Shown here: one piece after another, positions 15,029 through 23,684 of the stretch
How the letters are laid out: each line of letters begins with the position of its first letter
Numbering within the stretch: the first letter of the stretch is position 1
Source of the DNA: Tenuifilaceae bacterium CYCD
Lineage (GTDB): Bacteria; Bacteroidota; Bacteroidia; Bacteroidales; Tenuifilaceae
Assembly: GCA_036322835.1 (NCBI GenBank)
Contig: AP027304.1
Location: 3,410,001 to 3,474,000, forward strand
Direction: 5' to 3'
Length of the DNA: 64,000 nucleotides
Notes under the pieces: generated by a model
Told to the model about the DNA's origin: nothing
The model's database searches: none
What the model saw: only the letters and a program-made list of their open reading frames with translations
Made by a program: the position numbers and the translations under genes

Positions 15029-15721
15029 ATGCAATTCAAAAATCCATTAATTCACGGCTCCCTAATTAAACGCTACAAGCGTTTCCTTGCCGATATTAAA
15101 CTCGATGATGGCTCAATAATTACAGCCCACTGCACCAATTCTGGCTCAATGAAAAGTTGCATTGAGGAAGGTGCCGAGGTTTACATCTCCGACAGCATGA
15201 ACCCTGCCAGAAAAACACGCTATACCTGGGAGATGATTAAGATTAATGGCGATTGGGTTGGAATAAACACATTGAATCCTAATAAACTGGCAGTGGAAAT
15301 TCTCAGGAATAATTTACTACCCCTGCTATCGGGCTATACAACAATCAAGCCTGAGGCAAAATATGGTGATAGCCGATTTGATGTTTACGCTGAGAATGAT
15401 AAGGCGAAATGCTTTGTTGAGGTGAAGAATGTCACCCTGAAGGATGATATTTACGCCCGTTTTCCCGATGCTGTAACTGAACGTGGACAGAAACACCTTG
15501 AAACACTCATCAAGGCAAAATCCGAAGGATACAGAGCCGTTATGCTATACATTATCCAGCGTATGGATGTTGAAATTTTCACGCCAGCGTTTGATATTGA
15601 CCATAAATATGCTAGTAAACTAAAAATAGCCACCAATAGTGGAGTTGAAATAATACCCTTACAGGTTAAAGTGTCGCCACTAGGCATTGAGCCTGTAAGG
15701 GTACTTAATTATCAACTGTAA
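15029..15721 (+). CDS. sfsA: SfsA family protein (sugar fermentation stimulation protein homologue)
   Basis: A 230-residue SfsA homologue. The OB-fold N-terminus shows AHCTNSGSMKSCIEEGAEVY and SDSMNPARKTRYTWEMI, and the C-terminal nuclease-like half shows RFDVYAEN, CFVEVKNVTL and FPDAVTERGQKHLETL. The Asp, Glu-x-Lys and Glu residues follow a restriction-endonuclease-like core. The family was named for effects on maltose metabolism in E. coli, but the fold points to nucleic-acid binding or cleavage. It is the second gene after the RecD-like helicase. A weak hairpin (15710-15730) lies at its 3' end, facing the convergent TPR gene. Confidence 0.93.
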   Translation: MQFKNPLIHGSLIKRYKRFLADIKLDDGSIITAHCTNSGSMKSCIEEGAEVYISDSMNPARKTRYTWEMIKINGDWVGINTLNPNKLAVEILRNNLLPLLSGYTTIKPEAKYGDSRFDVYAENDKAKCFVEVKNVTLKDDIYARFPDAVTERGQKHLETLIKAKSEGYRAVMLYIIQRMDVEIFTPAFDIDHKYASKLKIATNSGVEIIPLQVKVSPLGIEPVRVLNYQL

Positions 15722-15736
15722 AAGTTGATATATGGG

Positions 15737-17030
15737 CTAAAGAGTATCCCTAAAAAAATTTTCCTCCTTTATCTTTTCTAGAAAATGTTTAGCCAACCAA
15801 ATATTACTACTCGATTTTGATTTTTCGGTTCCATCATCAACCTTTGCCAGATAATCCTTAAGATATTTAGTTGAAGTTGTATAGTCTTTAGCAGAGTAAT
15901 ACGATCTACCTATTTTAAAAATGAATTCATTTTCACTTTTAGAGTAATTCTGAGCTTTTTCATAGCATTCAATCGCCGAGCTATAATCTCTATTCTCAAA
16001 ATTAATATCACCCTTTAAATCGTAAATAACTGCAACTAACGAACTATCGGGAGTAAGCATACGTTCAGTGTAATCAACAATCTTTAATGCCTGCTTCCTA
16101 TCCCCAATCTGAAACAACGACGAAGAGTAAACAAAATTCATAAAACTATCGGAACTATCGCGCTCAAAAGCCTTCTCAAAATCAGGTATTGATTGATAGT
16201 ATAATCCTGTGCTATACTTACTAATTCCAAGGTACTTCAGTGTAAAAAACGATGAATCGCCCATCTCGTAAATCTTATTAAAAATATCGTAGGATTGCTT
16301 ATACTTTTTCTGATCGGCAAAAAGCTTTCCTTTTAATTTAAGTAAAGGAATATAAAGGGAATCAACCTCTAGCGCACTATCTGCTTCGGCCACGATATCT
16401 TCGGTTGGAACCTGAAGTTGATTGAGCAACTTGAGATACTTGACTACAATATCCAGATTCTGCTTATTAAGTGAAATTGCACAGTCGTAAGAGTTAATTG
16501 CATCGAGGAAATTATTCAATTGTGCAGAGCAATCGGCACGTTGATCCCAAAAATAAAAGTTGGTTGAATCGTAATTGGTTAGCCAACAGTAGTTGAAAAA
16601 TGCCTTGGCATAATCACCCTCCCTTTTTAAAACGTTCGCATACTGCAAGCGTGTATTGATACATAACGAGTCTAACTTCAAAATTTTCTCATACTGTTTT
16701 TTTGCCATTGTGATGTTTCCATAGGAGTATAGACTTCGGGCATATCCTTTAAGCGCAGGAATGTAGGTTGAATCCAATTCCATTGCCCTTTTGTAGGCAA
16801 AAGATGCGCTATCATAACGTCCAATATTCTCGTAAATTAACCCTTTTAGTTGATTATACCGCAATGTGTTGTTTTGCTGATTATCTTTCAACAATGTCAA
16901 TGCACGATTATAATCGCCTTCCGATAAAGCGATTTCAACCTTAATTAATGAATCGTCCTGAGGCTGGGAAAAACACGTTTGCTGTCAATACGCTCAGCAG
17001 CGATATAAAGGGGATAACTAGTTTTTTCAT
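15737..17030 (-). pseudogene. Secreted TPR-repeat protein, frameshifted near the N-terminus
   Basis: The gene encodes a periplasmic tetratricopeptide protein. The first frame starts at the ATG ending at 17030 and gives a good signal peptide (MKKLVIPFISLLSVLTANVF). It then leaves frame at a run of five A on the plus strand (16969-16973, TTTTT in the gene). Removing one T restores VFSQPQDDSLIKVEIALSEG, a typical cleavage site, joined to the long TPR frame. About ten TPR-like units follow (YNQLKGLIYENIGRYDSAS and similar) to residue 387 of that frame. The in-frame upstream codons of the TPR frame reach a TGA before any start. The break may be a real mutation, phase variation or an assembly error in a homopolymer. 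The intact product would be about 430 residues. Confidence 0.85.
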
Positions 17031-17157
17031 CTATTTTAAAGGTTTTATTATGATACGATAAAAATAACAATTATTACGAAAATTTATTTTGCATAATTCT
17101 CGTCAAATTTTGATGTTTCAAAAAGATGTTCTATCATTGCAATAGAAAAAATAGACA

Positions 17158-17223
17158 ATGAATTTATCATTTCAAAATATTTTGTGGTGGCTTGGTGTAA
17201 AATTCAACCTAGGGGAATTTTAG
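17158..17223 (+). CDS. Trp-codon leader peptide of a transcription attenuator
   Basis: A 21-codon frame ATG...TAG whose codons 10 and 11 are consecutive TGG (17185-17190), giving ...QNILWWLGVK.... Twenty-two bases after its stop comes a strong intrinsic terminator, and beyond that trpB. Tandem Trp codons just before a terminator and a tryptophan-biosynthesis gene are the signature of ribosome-mediated attenuation: the ribosome stalls at Trp codons when charged tRNA-Trp is scarce, which favours read-through. This is seen directly in the sequence. The mechanism is inferred from the known trp leader model. Confidence 0.85.
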   Translation: MNLSFQNILWWLGVKFNLGEF

Positions 17224-17245
17224 GCTAAGTGCTACTTTACAGTAT

Positions 17246-17277
17246 AGGCCGCAGGAAACCCCTGCGGCCTTTGTTTT
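17246..17277 (+). terminator. Attenuator terminator upstream of trpB
   Basis: AGGCCGCAGG (17246-17255) pairs perfectly with CCTGCGGCCT (17261-17270) around a 5-nt loop, followed by TTGTTTTTT. Upstream, TGTAAA (17196-17201) can pair with TTTACA (17236-17241). That pairing competes with a hairpin of AAAATTC/GAATTTT (17199-17205 with 17215-17221). Mutually exclusive stems of this kind are expected of an attenuator. Confidence 0.9.
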
Positions 17278-17310
17278 TTCTAACAATTTTCAATTAAACA
17301 ACTTGACAAA

Positions 17311-17372
17311 CAGACTATACATAACAATCAACTCATTATGGTGGTGGCGGGGGCTTCCCCGCGCATAGTCTG
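17311..17372 (+). other. Structured region between the attenuator and trpB
   Basis: CAGACTAT (17311-17318) pairs with ATAGTCTG (17365-17372), enclosing a GCGGGG/CCCCGC hairpin (17347-17352 with 17357-17362). The GC-rich core contrasts with its surroundings. No T-run follows, so it is not a plain terminator. About 130 bp of AT-rich leader remain before trpB. It may stabilise the mRNA 5' end or hold a second control step. Confidence 0.55.
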
Positions 17373-17506
17373 GTTTCCTGTGCCCAAGGTGGCGCACTTC
17401 CAAAATTCAAGTTTTTATTTAACTATTAATTATTCAAGTTTTATCAGTTCACAATAAATCTAATGTTTTGTGTCTGATATCTAAATATATAAAAAAAACA
17501 AAAACC

Positions 17507-18706
17507 ATGGAAACACAAGTAATATCAACTGAAATAAAAGTATCGCCAATTGCATCGATGTTGAACAATAATGGCCGTTATGGCGAATACGGTGGTGCAT
17601 ATATCCCCGATGTTTTAGCAAAACCTCTGGAAAATGTTGCGTTAGAATTCGATAAACTCTGCAAGGATAAAAACTTCAATAACGAGTTTATTCATTATCT
17701 AAAACAATTCGTGGGACGACCTTCGCCTCTTTACTACGCTAAACGATTATCGGAATTTGTTGGCTCAACCATCTACCTAAAGCGCGAGGATTTAAACCAC
17801 ACCGGCTCACATAAAATCAACAATACAATTGGTCAGGTTTTGGTTGCCAAACGTATGGGCGCTAAGGAAATTATTGCAGAAACTGGCGCTGGTCAACACG
17901 GTGTGGCTACTGCAACTGCAGCAGCATTAATGGGAATTCCTTGCAAGGTTTTCATGGGCGCCAAGGATGCAGAGCGTCAAGCGTTGAATGTACACCGAAT
18001 GAAACTGCTAGGAGCCGAGGTAATAACTACCCAAATGGGAACTGCAACGCTTAAAGATGCCGTTGATGCTGCGTTGGGCTACTACATTGAGCATCCAACT
18101 TCATACTATTTACTTGGCTCGCAGGTTGGACCTCATCCATACCCAAGAATGGTTGGCTACTTCCAGAGTGTTATTGGACAGGAGGCACGAAACCAAATTC
18201 TGATGCACGAAGGCCGTTTACCTCAAGCAATATTCGCCTGCATTGGTGGTGGTTCAAATGCTATAGGCCTTTTCTCTGGATTTTTAGATGATACAGAGGT
18301 TGCCATTTATGGTGCCGAGGGAGGAGGAATAGCTCAGCCAAACAATACTGCAGCAACTCTATCGTTTGGAAAGCCAACCGTATTCCAAGGAACGTACTCC
18401 TACTGTTTGGTCGATAGTGAAGAAAATCCAATTGAATCGCACTCAATTGCTGCAGGTTTAGATTATCCAGGAATAAGTCCACAGCACGCATACCTGAAAG
18501 ATACAAAAAGGGCAAGTTATCATCCTGTTACTGATGACGAAGCCGTGGAAGCATTTATGCTACTATCGAAGTTAGAGGGTATCACACCTGCAATTGAATC
18601 GAGCCACGCAGTTGCTTTAGCAACAAAACTTCTTAAGAATAAGGAAATGCTTGCTATTATTAACCTATCAGGACGAGGAGATAAGGATGTAGACAGAAAA
18701 CTATAA
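17507..18706 (+). CDS. trpB: Tryptophan synthase beta subunit
   Basis: A 399-residue PLP enzyme that condenses indole with L-serine to make tryptophan. It contains NNNGRYGEYGGAYIPDVL near the N-terminus, the PLP-lysine motif HTGSHKINN (Lys103), the ETGAGQHGVATATA segment, the phosphate-binding CIGGGSNAIG loop and a C-terminal INLSGRGDKD. I chose the ATG at 17507 (METQVIS) because the longer frame would start at a TTG in an AT-rich leader. In Bacteroidales trpB heads the trp operon, but here it is followed by a strong terminator and an unrelated gene, so the other trp genes are elsewhere. Expression is probably controlled by the Trp-codon leader at 17158. Confidence 0.97.
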   Translation: METQVISTEIKVSPIASMLNNNGRYGEYGGAYIPDVLAKPLENVALEFDKLCKDKNFNNEFIHYLKQFVGRPSPLYYAKRLSEFVGSTIYLKREDLNHTGSHKINNTIGQVLVAKRMGAKEIIAETGAGQHGVATATAAALMGIPCKVFMGAKDAERQALNVHRMKLLGAEVITTQMGTATLKDAVDAALGYYIEHPTSYYLLGSQVGPHPYPRMVGYFQSVIGQEARNQILMHEGRLPQAIFACIGGGSNAIGLFSGFLDDTEVAIYGAEGGGIAQPNNTAATLSFGKPTVFQGTYSYCLVDSEENPIESHSIAAGLDYPGISPQHAYLKDTKRASYHPVTDDEAVEAFMLLSKLEGITPAIESSHAVALATKLLKNKEMLAIINLSGRGDKDVDRKL

Positions 18707-18732
18707 CTGAATGAAACTACATTGATTCTGAC

Positions 18733-18772
18733 ACAAGCGAAGTTTTAACTTAGGCTGAAACTTCGCTTGTTT
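18733..18772 (+). terminator. trpB terminator (13-bp stem)
   Basis: ACAAGCGAAGTTT (18733-18745) pairs with AAACTTCGCTTGT (18758-18770) around a 12-nt loop, followed by a short T-run. It closes the trpB transcript as a single-gene unit. Confidence 0.85.
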
Positions 18773-18861
18773 AATACGAATAATTTTAGCAAAAAAATAA
18801 TTGCATGATTTTTGCTCAACAAATGCTACATTTACAAATAAATTTGACAAAGCATTGATTT

Positions 18862-19671
18862 ATGAAAAAGGTTATTCTCATTTTGCTCTCTATTACTATA
18901 ATCAATTCAGTTTTTTCGCAGGATATAACCCATATTACAGGGGCTAAAGGCCGTCAAGTCATTGTAGGAAATATTAACGAAGACGAAGCCAAAAACAGAG
19001 CTTTAGCTGAGGCAAAACTTAATGCGCTAAAAATGGCTGGAGTCTCTGAACATATTCAATCATACGATTTTCTTTTTAAAAGTGAAATAGGAACAAAATT
19101 CGATGAAGTATTCATGTCCGATATGCAATCGGAAATTAGAGGTGCCGTAAAGGATTACACCATGAAAGTGGATAAAGGAATGGACGAGTTTAAAAATTTT
19201 TACATTGAAGTTACCATAGATGCCAACATTATCCTTTACACAACAGGTTCCGATCCTGCTTTCTCAGTCAAAATAGAAGGAATTGAACAAGGCTACAAGA
19301 ATGGAGATAAACTAAAATATAGCATAACTCCATCGATAGACTGCTACCTAAATATTTTCAACCTATACTCGAACAATGCTTCGGTTGTGTTCCCGAATGA
19401 ATTTGAAAAGTCAATCCTCTTAAAAGCAAATGAAAAAATCACTTTTCCCCAAAGCGTTCTACTCGATGGATATATCCTGGAGAAATCGACTAACGAAGCC
19501 GAAAAAAACAAACTTCTATTTGTGTTTACCAAAGATAAAATACAGTATATCAACTATACAATAAATACTGAAGGAGATCAAATTACAAAGTTCGAAGACA
19601 TATCCAGTTGGCTTTTTGGCATTTCGCCTGATAAAAGAGTAAATTACTTTATTCAATTCGTGATTTACTAA
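18862..19671 (+). CDS. Secreted DUF4384-like protein
   Basis: A 269-residue exported protein with signal peptide MKKVILILLSITIINSVFSQ. Residues about 40-130 form an LPP20/FlgT-like domain (EDEAKNRALAEAKLNALKMAG, then a FYIEVTIDANI strand). The C-terminal half matches the DUF4384 pattern: GDKLKYSITPSIDCYLNIF followed by VVFPNEFEKSI, a beta-sandwich seen in envelope proteins. It is probably periplasmic or associated with the outer membrane. It forms its own unit and is convergent with btuG, with which it shares a bidirectional terminator. The biological role is unknown. Confidence 0.75.
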   Translation: MKKVILILLSITIINSVFSQDITHITGAKGRQVIVGNINEDEAKNRALAEAKLNALKMAGVSEHIQSYDFLFKSEIGTKFDEVFMSDMQSEIRGAVKDYTMKVDKGMDEFKNFYIEVTIDANIILYTTGSDPAFSVKIEGIEQGYKNGDKLKYSITPSIDCYLNIFNLYSNNASVVFPNEFEKSILLKANEKITFPQSVLLDGYILEKSTNEAEKNKLLFVFTKDKIQYINYTINTEGDQITKFEDISSWLFGISPDKRVNYFIQFVIY

Positions 19672-19718
19672 ACTTTAAAAATTCCAAACTGTACAACATT
19701 TCTAATCTATAAAAAATG

Positions 19719-19745
19719 AGAGCGGATTTTTGATCCGCTCTTTTA
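19719..19745. terminator. Bidirectional terminator between convergent genes
   Basis: AGAGCGGAT (19719-19727) pairs with ATCCGCTCT (19733-19741), with T-rich flanks on both strands. It lies between the DUF4384-like gene and btuG. Confidence 0.85.
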
Positions 19746-19763
19746 ATGCATTTAACCAGTAAA

Positions 19764-20822
19764 TTAGTTAAATAGTACGGTATTAGGGCCAATGCCTACC
19801 TCGAATTCACCCTTATCAGCTCCGATATTACTATATATTTCAAGAGTTCCTGCACTTGAAAAATTTGGAGCCAATAAGGCATAAATATCATCGTTATTAG
19901 GGTTAACGTTAAATCCATAAAAATATCCATCAACTGTTGGAGCAGTTGCTAATTCACGAGAATCTACAGGGAGTTTATATATTCCATTAAAACCATAGCC
20001 TCCACCATAAAAAACAGCATCTCTGTTTGAGTTGATATCTATATGCGAAGGGTGCTGATCCTGAAATAAAACTACACGTTCTGCTGTCGTTCCATCAATT
20101 CTTGCTAGTTCCGATGGCGATTGACTAGTAATATTCCAATTTGCATCGTACTCAATATAACCCGAACAGATAGCCCAAACATCACCATTCTTATCTACAA
20201 CCAATTCCTTTGGACAATCGGCAACGTTGATAGTATTCTCCAAAGTATTGGAGGACGGATCAATAACTGAGATAGTATTACCTAATTCAAAGCCACCACT
20301 ATTGGCCACATAAATTTTTCCATTTGAAAAAGCAATTCCCTCGCATCCTTTGCCAAGAGTAATGCTAGTAATTAAACTATAATCTTCGGTTGAAAATACT
20401 TTAACCGAACCATTTTCGCCATAACTTCCCCACTGTGTAACATATAGCTTAGAGTTCACAACAATAGCACAGCGTGGATTTACCAACCCTTCAATAGTAT
20501 ATAATTGCTTAAAATCGGCACTACTTGCAACTTCCACCTTCCCCGAGTTATTAAGCACCATGTATATTTTACCATTGCTAATTACTGCACCCTGAAGAAC
20601 ATCTCCAAGTGAACGACTATTTACCATATTAAATACATCGTTTTGAACACTTGTACCTCCGTACTTATAAAAACTTATCGATGCATTCGAATTACTATAG
20701 GAGCCTTCGTTTAAAACAATAGCACCTAATTCATATTCTCCTGTGGTAGCATCATCTTTTTCGCATGAAACAAATAGGAATGCCACTAGTCCTGTTAAAA
20801 GTAAAACTTTTAGGTTTCTCAT
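19764..20822 (-). CDS. btuG: Surface cobalamin-binding beta-propeller lipoprotein (BtuG-like)
   Basis: A 352-residue lipoprotein. The lipobox LFVSC puts the acylated Cys at residue 20, and the following Glu-Lys-Asp-Asp is a Bacteroidota lipoprotein export signal that places it on the cell surface. The rest is a YncE/DUF5074-type seven-bladed beta-propeller, with repeated blades such as GKIYVANSGGFELGNTISVI and DPSSNTLENTINV. In Bacteroides, BtuG is a propeller lipoprotein that captures vitamin B12 with very high affinity and hands it to BtuB. Here the gene follows btuB by 19 bp behind a cobalamin riboswitch, which supports the same role. Confidence 0.85.
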   Translation of the reverse strand: MRNLKVLLLTGLVAFLFVSCEKDDATTGEYELGAIVLNEGSYSNSNASISFYKYGGTSVQNDVFNMVNSRSLGDVLQGAVISNGKIYMVLNNSGKVEVASSADFKQLYTIEGLVNPRCAIVVNSKLYVTQWGSYGENGSVKVFSTEDYSLITSITLGKGCEGIAFSNGKIYVANSGGFELGNTISVIDPSSNTLENTINVADCPKELVVDKNGDVWAICSGYIEYDANWNITSQSPSELARIDGTTAERVVLFQDQHPSHIDINSNRDAVFYGGGYGFNGIYKLPVDSRELATAPTVDGYFYGFNVNPNNDDIYALLAPNFSSAGTLEIYSNIGADKGEFEVGIGPNTVLFN

Positions 20823-20841
20823 AATTTTATGGATTTATGTG

Positions 20842-22767
20842 TTAATTGTTGATTTGATTCAAATCTATTGTTACCGCAAAGATGTAGTTTCGAAGAGGCA
20901 TTGCATAATTAGCAACCAACTGATAATTCTCGTTCCAAATATTATTTACTGTAAACCTAAGGTTAACCCTAGCTGGATGTAATTTAAAATTGTACTCGAT
21001 ATTTAAGTCGCCCAAATTAAAATAAGGTAAAGTGCTCGTATAATCCTTATACCTCTCGCCATTGAATGTATGACTATACGAGATTCCAAAACCGTTCCAG
21101 AACAACTGAATTGCTCCATTGAATTTATGCTTGGGGACATATATCAATGGCTTTCCATCATAGTTTTCCTGTCCATAAATTTTTGAATGAATATAGGTGT
21201 AAAACCCATTTACAGTAAAGTATAACCGATCAACAGTAAAATGCAAATCGGCTCTGGTTTCCAAACCGTATGTTTTTAGATTATCAATATTATAAGGTTT
21301 CCACCGCCCCATCGCATCAGGATCCGAAAACCAAGTTATACAATCGTCGATATCGGACACAAAAGCAGTTGCGGATGATTTAAATCCATTGCGTTCAGCA
21401 CTCTTAGAATACTCTATACCAAACTCTCCACTCCAACCGTACTCTGGTTTAAGATTTAAATTACCTTCGGCATAGGTGGATGGAGCCCAATACAAATCGT
21501 TTAACGTAGGAACCCTATAATTTTTTGATAAGTTGGTTTTTAATTTAAGTTCCTTGGCCAGCGCAAAATCTGCTCCTAACGAAAAAATAAACGGTTTTGT
21601 TTCGCCATCAACAATCTCATCCCTCACGCTAAATGCAGTATTAAATTTTTTATCAAGAAACATCAATCTATATGAACTAAAAAACGCTATTCGGTTCCTG
21701 TGAACATTATGCAAATACGCTTCGGACTCGGCCAACTCATTAGTATAGTTGGCTCCAGCAATAATCTCACTAAAGGATCTAATTGGAATTTTTGCTTCCA
21801 ATTCGTTAATCTTCGAAACAGACCGATTTTCGGTATACTCTCCGGTTTGAGGATTAGAATAGTTTATGCCCACATCCATCCACCCATTTTTCAATGAAAT
21901 TACTATTGAATTAATATTTAATTTAAAATTTGATGATAACAGAAAATTTTTATCAACCTGACTTGCATCACTTGGTATTGATGCTGACATTAGGGTTTGA
22001 ATATTCTTATCGTTATGCTGATACCACCCCGATACGCTCCAACTAAAATTGTTATTAAATTTTAGATCAACATCACCCAAGACTCCTTTTTGATCAGCCT
22101 CGGCATTGGTGATTTTCTCCTTATCCTGATTGATTTTTGTAGTATTGATAAACTCAAAATCGTTATCGGCCTTATTCGAATAGCCTTTCAAAGCCAGTGC
22201 AAACTTTCGATTTCCCCATTTTGCATTGGCCGAAATTGTTTTTGTATTGCCACTACCGTAGCCAACCGATGCAGAAAATCTATTGGGATCATTAATTACA
22301 TTGTCGCTCGATAAACGCAATACTCCAGTTACAGCACCACTCCCGTATAAAGTTCCAGAACCCCCATACTGTAGTTGAATACTATTAAACATATTGACCG
22401 GCAACAACGAGAGATTAGTGCTGCCGTTCATTGGATTCTGAATATTCAATCCATTCCAAACAATTGTAGTATGCGAAGAACTACCGCCTCGCATTATAAT
22501 ACTGGACAATCCACCCAATCCGTAACTTTTGATATTCACACCACTAGTTGACAATAAATCGGAGATTGAACGATTATTAAAGCGTTTCAGGGATATTGTA
22601 TCTATAGTTTGAACAGTTGCACCAATAACATGTGCATCGCGCAAATTGGCATAAACATGAACTTCCTGTATCTGGAATATTGTATCCGAAAAACAGGTTT
22701 GAGCCATTGCATTGGCATAAATGGCACAGCCAGCAAATAATAGTGTCAAAACTCTCAAAACATACAT
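20842..22767 (-). CDS. btuB: TonB-dependent vitamin B12 receptor (BtuB-like)
   Basis: A 641-residue outer-membrane receptor with signal peptide (MYVLRVLTLLFAGCAIYANA). The plug domain has IQEVHVYANLRDAHVIGATV, SDLLSTSGVNIKSYG, the SIIMRGGSSSHTTIVWNGL block and GSGTLYGSGAVTGVL. A 22-stranded barrel follows, ending in an aromatic C-terminus-like strand before a short tail. It imports corrinoids across the outer membrane using TonB energy. The specificity is inferred from the upstream cobalamin riboswitch and the downstream btuG. It is somewhat long for E. coli BtuB (about 600) but normal for Bacteroidota. Confidence 0.9.
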   Translation of the reverse strand: MYVLRVLTLLFAGCAIYANAMAQTCFSDTIFQIQEVHVYANLRDAHVIGATVQTIDTISLKRFNNRSISDLLSTSGVNIKSYGLGGLSSIIMRGGSSSHTTIVWNGLNIQNPMNGSTNLSLLPVNMFNSIQLQYGGSGTLYGSGAVTGVLRLSSDNVINDPNRFSASVGYGSGNTKTISANAKWGNRKFALALKGYSNKADNDFEFINTTKINQDKEKITNAEADQKGVLGDVDLKFNNNFSWSVSGWYQHNDKNIQTLMSASIPSDASQVDKNFLLSSNFKLNINSIVISLKNGWMDVGINYSNPQTGEYTENRSVSKINELEAKIPIRSFSEIIAGANYTNELAESEAYLHNVHRNRIAFFSSYRLMFLDKKFNTAFSVRDEIVDGETKPFIFSLGADFALAKELKLKTNLSKNYRVPTLNDLYWAPSTYAEGNLNLKPEYGWSGEFGIEYSKSAERNGFKSSATAFVSDIDDCITWFSDPDAMGRWKPYNIDNLKTYGLETRADLHFTVDRLYFTVNGFYTYIHSKIYGQENYDGKPLIYVPKHKFNGAIQLFWNGFGISYSHTFNGERYKDYTSTLPYFNLGDLNIEYNFKLHPARVNLRFTVNNIWNENYQLVANYAMPLRNYIFAVTIDLNQINN

Positions 22768-22884
22768 AGCTACAAATGATTAATTAGTTATCAATCATTC
22801 GTAACCATCGGATTTAGTGAAAATAGAACTTAAGGTAAATTCATTCTGTCCTACTCTACGCTTTTCTACCCGAAAGCTACGAAA

Positions 22885-23060
22885 ATGCAGTTTGGCAGGT
22901 CTTCTGGCTTGCTCCATCTTTTAAGGCCTTCCCATCCGCTAAATTAGAGGACAGTGGCGGGGATTTAAAAGACATTCCAATGAGCTTACAGCTGCGGGGA
23001 CAGCCTCGGATTTTAACCGAGTTCCCTTTTTAATTCCTTTCGGAAACCAAAATACGATGC
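22885..23060 (-). ncRNA. Cobalamin riboswitch
   Basis: On the minus strand, upstream of btuB, the sequence has the cobalamin aptamer landmarks in order: a GGTTTCCG...GGAATTAAAAAGGGAA start, a GAGGCTGTCCCCGCAGCTGTAA core, the B12-box motif CCGCCACTG (plus strand 22952-22960, approximately) and a GCCAGAAGACCTGCC closing helix near 22892-22912. The leader between the aptamer and the btuB start is about 120 nt. It contains a GCTTT...AAAAGC hairpin that may be the expression platform. Binding of adenosyl- or methylcobalamin is expected to shut off btuB-btuG. Confidence 0.95.
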
Positions 23061-23333
23061 AAGTTTATGGCAAAGTTTTCAGATATACAAATGTTGTTAA
23101 ACAGATAAGTTTGGGATTTAGATTATGATGTTCATATTGAGAAAGCTAAACGTTTCCTGAAAACTTGGAAAATTCGCAACTTAGTTTGTTTATTGGAAAA
23201 TGTAGTATTAATCAATAAAAGGAAGTAGATGATTTTCAGCGTAGAGAAAATTAACGAAGAGAAAAATCATGATAATTTTCAAGAAAAAATCATCAAACCG
23301 CTAAAATTGCTTTTTATATTTGATGAATATTTA

Positions 23334-23341
23334 TAATTTTG
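23334..23341 (+). promoter_or_regulatory. -7 box for tRNA-Arg
   Basis: TAATTTTG matches the Bacteroidota sigma-ABfr -7 consensus TAnnTTTG and lies 19 bp before the tRNA. A TTG at 23307-23309 is a weak -33 candidate. A second box, TATATTTG, lies at 23315-23322. I see nothing else in the roughly 270 bp back to the riboswitch. Confidence 0.55.
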
Positions 23342-23360
23342 CGTCGCAAAGTTATTGGCC

Positions 23361-23434
23361 GGTTCCGTAGCTCAGTTGGATAGAGCAACAGCCTTCTAAG
23401 CTGTGGGTCGCGCGTTCGAATCGCGCCGGAATCA
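23361..23434 (+). tRNA. tRNA-Arg(TCT)
   Basis: A 74-nt cloverleaf: acceptor stem GGTTCCG/CGGAATC (one G-U pair), D-arm AGCTCAGTTGGATAGAGC, anticodon stem-loop CAGCCTTCTAAGCTG with anticodon TCT (reads AGA), T-loop GTTCGAATC, discriminator A. CCA is not encoded. Confidence 0.97.
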
Positions 23435-23458
23435 CTAAAGAGATTAAACTTTTACTGA

Positions 23459-23493
23459 ATGGCTTTCCTAGATTGGAAAGCCATTTTCTTTTT
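23459..23493 (+). terminator. tRNA-Arg terminator
   Basis: ATGGCTTTCC (23459-23468) pairs with GGAAAGCCAT (23475-23484) around a 6-nt loop, followed by TTTCTTTTT. Confidence 0.9.
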
Positions 23494-23580
23494 CCAATAA
23501 AAATAGCCGTGCTCATTAACAGCATATGTGCTGGATAATGGGTGTTAAATAATTGCGGCGGAATCATAAAAAAAATCAAG

Positions 23581-23606
23581 GGTCACTTTTTTTAAGTGAC
23601 CTTTTT
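23581..23606 (+). terminator. Second terminator downstream of tRNA-Arg
   Basis: GGTCACTT (23581-23588) pairs with AAGTGACC (23594-23601), loop TTTTT, followed by TTTTT. No gene is visible between it and the tRNA terminator (about 90 bp), so it is a back-up stop or the remnant of a lost gene. Confidence 0.8.
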
Positions 23607-23684
23607 GCTTTTAACACAGTTTACACATAACCATTGAACATACAATGTGTTATTGCGTTATATTTCGACAAAATTTAATTACAA

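Noticed and set aside
17338-17455. Second possible leader frame starting with ATGGTGGTGGCGG and containing one Trp codon
   Set aside because: It has a single TGG, no terminator behind it and an arbitrary amino-acid run. The 17158 leader explains the locus better.
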